Shown: positions 31,921 through 34,284 of the stretch, piece by piece
Position numbering within the stretch: the first letter of the stretch is position 1
Layout: every line of letters starts with the position of its first letter
NCBI RefSeq assembly: GCF_017873415.1
Contig: NZ_JAGGKD010000020.1
Coordinates: forward strand, 1 to 34,284
Direction of reading: 5' to 3'
Length of the DNA stretch: 34,284 nucleotides
Source: Methanolobus bombayensis
GTDB taxonomy: Archaea; Halobacteriota; Methanosarcinia; Methanosarcinales; Methanosarcinaceae
Translations under genes and position numbers: made by a program
Notes under the pieces: generated by a model
Seen by the model: the letters and a program-made list of their open reading frames with translations, nothing else
Databases searched by the model: none
What the model was told of the DNA's origin: nothing

Positions 31921-32661
31921 TTATAAATCCTCATTGATAATATTTATCGCTTCTGGAAGTGTGAATTTGCCAGTGTATAATGCACTTCCAACAACTACTG
32001 CCTTTGCTCCGGTTTTCTTCAATGCCACCAGGTCTTGCAGTTTGGTAACCCCGCCAGATGCAATTACCGGGATACTAACGGATTTTACCAGTTCTTCAGT
32101 AGGTGTGGTGTTCACACCCTGAAGCAGTCCTTCAGAGTCAATATTAGTAAATAGGATACTTCCTGCTCCGAGTTTCTCAAATTTGATCCCCATTTCAACG
32201 GCTGTGAATTCGGATTCTTTTTTCCATCCATCAATAGCTACCTTGCCATTCTTTGAATCCAGGGCAACATTTATGCGTTCACTTCCAAATTCGTCAGCAA
32301 GCTCTTTTACAAGCTTTGGGTTATTGATGGCAGCAGTACTAAGGATGACCCGATCAACACCGATATTTAATAATTCTGCAGCATTTTCAAAAGTACGGAT
32401 TCCACCGCCTACTTGGATTTTCATTCCAAGAGGCTTACATTCTTTTACAATATTCTCAATAATTGGTGCGTTCTTGCGTTTACCGTCGATGGCACCGTCA
32501 AGGTCTATTAGGTGCAGGGTCTTTGCTCCCTGTGCTACCCAGTCCTTTGCTACTGCAACAGGGTTATCTATGGAAACCATTTCGCTTCCAGGAACTCCCT
32601 GTACCAGTTGTACACATTTGCCGTTTCTCATGTCCACGGCAGGAATTACTTCAAATGACAT
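31921..32661 (-). CDS. hisA: Phosphoribosylformimino-AICAR ribotide isomerase
   Basis: HisA opens the ribose of ProFAR in an Amadori rearrangement. The 246-residue barrel has the catalytic aspartate near the start (VIPAVDMRNGKCVQLVQG, D10), the second aspartate in NVALDSKNGKVAIDGW, and the phosphate-binding GGGIRT and ASGGVT loops. Length is normal. GAGGT precedes the ATG by five bases, and only ten bases separate it from the end of hisG, so the three his genes are one operon. In some lineages HisA also serves tryptophan synthesis (PriA); nothing here indicates that. Confidence 0.97.
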   Translation of the reverse strand: MSFEVIPAVDMRNGKCVQLVQGVPGSEMVSIDNPVAVAKDWVAQGAKTLHLIDLDGAIDGKRKNAPIIENIVKECKPLGMKIQVGGGIRTFENAAELLNIGVDRVILSTAAINNPKLVKELADEFGSERINVALDSKNGKVAIDGWKKESEFTAVEMGIKFEKLGAGSILFTNIDSEGLLQGVNTTPTEELVKSVSIPVIASGGVTKLQDLVALKKTGAKAVVVGSALYTGKFTLPEAINIINEDL

Positions 32662-32671
32662 TTTACCTCAG

Positions 32672-33526
32672 TTAAGGCATCATTCTCTCGATAGGGACCA
32701 CCAGAATATCCTTTGCACCTGCTTTTTTGAGTTCACCGACAGTTGCAAAGATACTGGATGCATCCACAACAGCATGGACTGCAAGTATTGAATCATCTGA
32801 TTCCACTTTCATTACTGTTGGTCCTGCCATTCCGGGAAGTACTTCTTTTACAGTTTCAAGTTTGTTTTCGGGAACATTCATCATAAGGTAGCGTTTACCC
32901 TTTGCTCTGAGTACACTTTCAACTGCTGTTTGTATCTGTCCTATCTTCTCATTATCAGCCTGTGTCTTCTTGTTAGCAATTAAGTAAACTGATGAAGTAA
33001 AGACCTTCTCTATCATCTTGAGATGATTTGTTACAAGAGTTGTTCCTGAACTTGAAATGTCAACAATGGCATCAGCAATTCCAACATGTGGTGTCATTTC
33101 ACATGCGCCGCTTACCTTTATAACCTCGATGTCAACGCCAAGGTTCTTGAAGTATTTTGCAGTGATATTCGGGAATTCTGTTGCAACGCGCATTCCCTCA
33201 AGCTCTGCCGCAGAACTGATATTGGATTCTTCAGGTACGGCAAGTACCAGACTTGCGCCACCGAATTTCAGGTCAAGCAGGACTTCTACGTCAGAATCGG
33301 TTTCGTCTATCAGGTCAAGACCTGTAATACCCACATCTGCAGCACCATCCTGCACATATTCAGGAATATCTGCGGCCCTTGCAAAGAGGTATGTTATTTC
33401 CGGGTCTGTTGTTTTAGCAAAGAGTTTCCTTGTTCCTCCTTCAAGTACAGGCAGACCTGCCTCTTTGAGAAGGTTTACTGTAGGGTCATGTAAACGCCCT
33501 TTATTGGGTATTGCAATACGTATCAT
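32672..33526 (-). CDS. hisG: ATP phosphoribosyltransferase, long form
   Basis: HisG makes phosphoribosyl-ATP, the first and controlling step of histidine synthesis. The 284-residue protein is the long form: a two-lobed catalytic part (IAIPNKGRLHDP at the start, AADVGITGLDLI, VSGACEMTPHVGIADAIVD and SSSGTTL for PRPP binding) and a C-terminal ACT-like regulatory domain from about 210 (YLMMNVPENKLETVKEVLPG, ATVGELKKAGAKDILVVPIE) that binds histidine. No HisZ is therefore needed. AGGATC lies five bases before the ATG. It heads the hisG-hisA-hisB operon. Confidence 0.97.
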   Translation of the reverse strand: MIRIAIPNKGRLHDPTVNLLKEAGLPVLEGGTRKLFAKTTDPEITYLFARAADIPEYVQDGAADVGITGLDLIDETDSDVEVLLDLKFGGASLVLAVPEESNISSAAELEGMRVATEFPNITAKYFKNLGVDIEVIKVSGACEMTPHVGIADAIVDISSSGTTLVTNHLKMIEKVFTSSVYLIANKKTQADNEKIGQIQTAVESVLRAKGKRYLMMNVPENKLETVKEVLPGMAGPTVMKVESDDSILAVHAVVDASSIFATVGELKKAGAKDILVVPIERMMP

Positions 33527-33776
33527 GTGGATCCTTCTGTGAAATTATAATCAGTATCAATTGAACGTTCTTTGAAAGACTTTTATAGCATATAGAGTTC
33601 ACGCTGAGCTTAGATTTAAGTTAGTTAATTTAACATGTGTGATTTTATTATTGCTGGTAATATAATCGGATAGGAAATATTAAATATTAATTGTGTTCTT
33701 GATATAGCGAAGAATACATAATCAATTTGATTTATCTTCTTTCATCTGTCTTTTAATTGATTTCTAGAGGATTAAT
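33527..33776. promoter_or_regulatory. Divergent intergenic region between hisG and the SAM synthetase gene
   Basis: For hisG the minus-strand GCTATAAAAGT (33574-33584) is a good TATA box, with start near 33552 and a leader of about 26 bases. The perfect palindrome GAACGTTC (33563-33570) lies between box and start, a possible operator. For the plus-strand gene, AT-rich candidates near 33680-33715 suggest a leader of some 40-70 bases; none is clear. AGAGG at 33766-33770 is the ribosome site. Confidence 0.45.
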
Positions 33777-34284
33777 ATGATGCGAAACATCAAAGTTGAA
33801 CACCTGATGGAAACGCCGGTGGAAAAACAGCAGATCGAACTTGTGGAGAGAAAGGGAGTAGGTCATCCTGACAGTATCTCCGACGGTCTCGCAGAAGCTA
33901 TGAGCCGTGCATTGTGTAAAGAGTATATCGAAAAATGTGGTGCAGTTCTTCATCACAACACCGATGAAACCCAGATAGTCGCAGGAAGGTCAAACCCCCA
34001 GTTTGGAGGTGGAGAAGTTATCCAGCCAATTTACACTCTGCTTGTAGGAAGGGCAACCAAAGAATTCAACGGTGTTGAGATTCCTGCAGAGTCTGTTGCT
34101 TTGAAAGCAGCTAAAAACTATCTCAGAAACACCATTGTAGACATTGACCTTGAAGGCGACATAATTCTTGACTGTAAACTTGGTACCGGCTCATCTGATC
34201 TGAGAGATGTTTTCCAGAGGGACAGGGTTCCTGTGGCAAACGATACTTCCTTTGGTGTAGGTCACGCTCCTTTTTCAGAACTTG
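33777..34284 (+). CDS. S-adenosylmethionine synthetase, archaeal type (5' part)
   Basis: The enzyme makes S-adenosylmethionine from methionine and ATP. The window holds the first 169 codons of a family usually about 400 residues long; the gene runs off the right edge. [20 protein letters not shown], then [16 protein letters not shown] (27-42) and [20 protein letters not shown] identify the archaeal family, which differs from bacterial MetK. Later [13 protein letters not shown] is also typical. ATG codons at 33777 and 33780 are both possible; AGAGG lies six bases before the first. The product would supply SAM to, among others, the radical SAM protein in this window. Confidence 0.95.
   Translation, partial: MMRNIKVEHLMETPVEKQQIELVERKGVGHPDSISDGLAEAMSRALCKEYIEKCGAVLHHNTDETQIVAGRSNPQFGGGEVIQPIYTLLVGRATKEFNGVEIPAESVALKAAKNYLRNTIVDIDLEGDIILDCKLGTGSSDLRDVFQRDRVPVANDTSFGVGHAPFSEL

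Overview
The window looks like chromosomal core DNA of a methanogenic archaeon of the order Methanosarcinales, probably a methylotrophic member of Methanosarcinaceae (Methanolobus or Methanococcoides type; the genus is inference). The support is the gene content: archaeal NAC, archaeal-type S-adenosylmethionine synthetase, ABCE1, an EMC6-like protein, a PIN-ATPase-KH protein and the cobinamide amidohydrolase CbiZ. The signals agree: TATA boxes about 25 bases ahead of leaderless or short-leader genes, GGTGATC-type Shine-Dalgarno sites, and hairpin or T-rich transcription ends. I see no rRNA, tRNA, CRISPR array, insertion sequence or phage gene.

Layout. 1-4.6 kb: PIN-ATPase-KH protein and hisI on the minus strand, then a KaiC/RAD55-like protein with a ruined P-loop and a large protein of unknown function on the plus strand. 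4.6-12.5 kb: a plus-strand row of independent housekeeping genes: an IscA/HesB-like protein behind a striking palindrome, NAC, AMP-forming acetyl-CoA synthetase with a long leader, a ModD/NadC-like phosphoribosyltransferase, thioredoxin, a metallo-beta-lactamase-fold protein, an EMC6-like membrane protein and ABCE1. 12.5-14.3 kb: alpha/beta hydrolase and AIM24 protein, divergently transcribed. 14.3-19.9 kb: a five-gene minus-strand membrane operon with two ABC-2 permeases (one carrying a PrsW-like intramembrane protease domain), a large anchored surface protein and two small membrane proteins. 20-23.9 kb: MscS channel, a leaderless ABC ATPase that probably serves those permeases, and a MarR-MATE drug-efflux operon with a clear operator. 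24-27 kb: cbiZ, a TIM-barrel protein that is a candidate cobamide phosphodiesterase, and an ArsR-type regulator with an unusual C-terminal domain. 27.1-31.3 kb: a tight operon of a radical SAM protein, its DUF4130 partner and a helix-hairpin-helix/MutS-family ATPase, apparently a DNA repair or modification module. 31.3-33.5 kb: hisG-hisA-hisB on the minus strand. The right edge cuts the S-adenosylmethionine synthetase gene.

The best candidates for poorly described systems are (1) the radical SAM/DUF4130/HhH-MutS operon, (2) the ABC-2 permease fused to a PrsW-like protease with its co-transcribed surface protein, and (3) the CbiZ/TIM-barrel/ArsR cobamide-salvage neighbourhood. Family names come from recognising motifs by eye; no database search was run.
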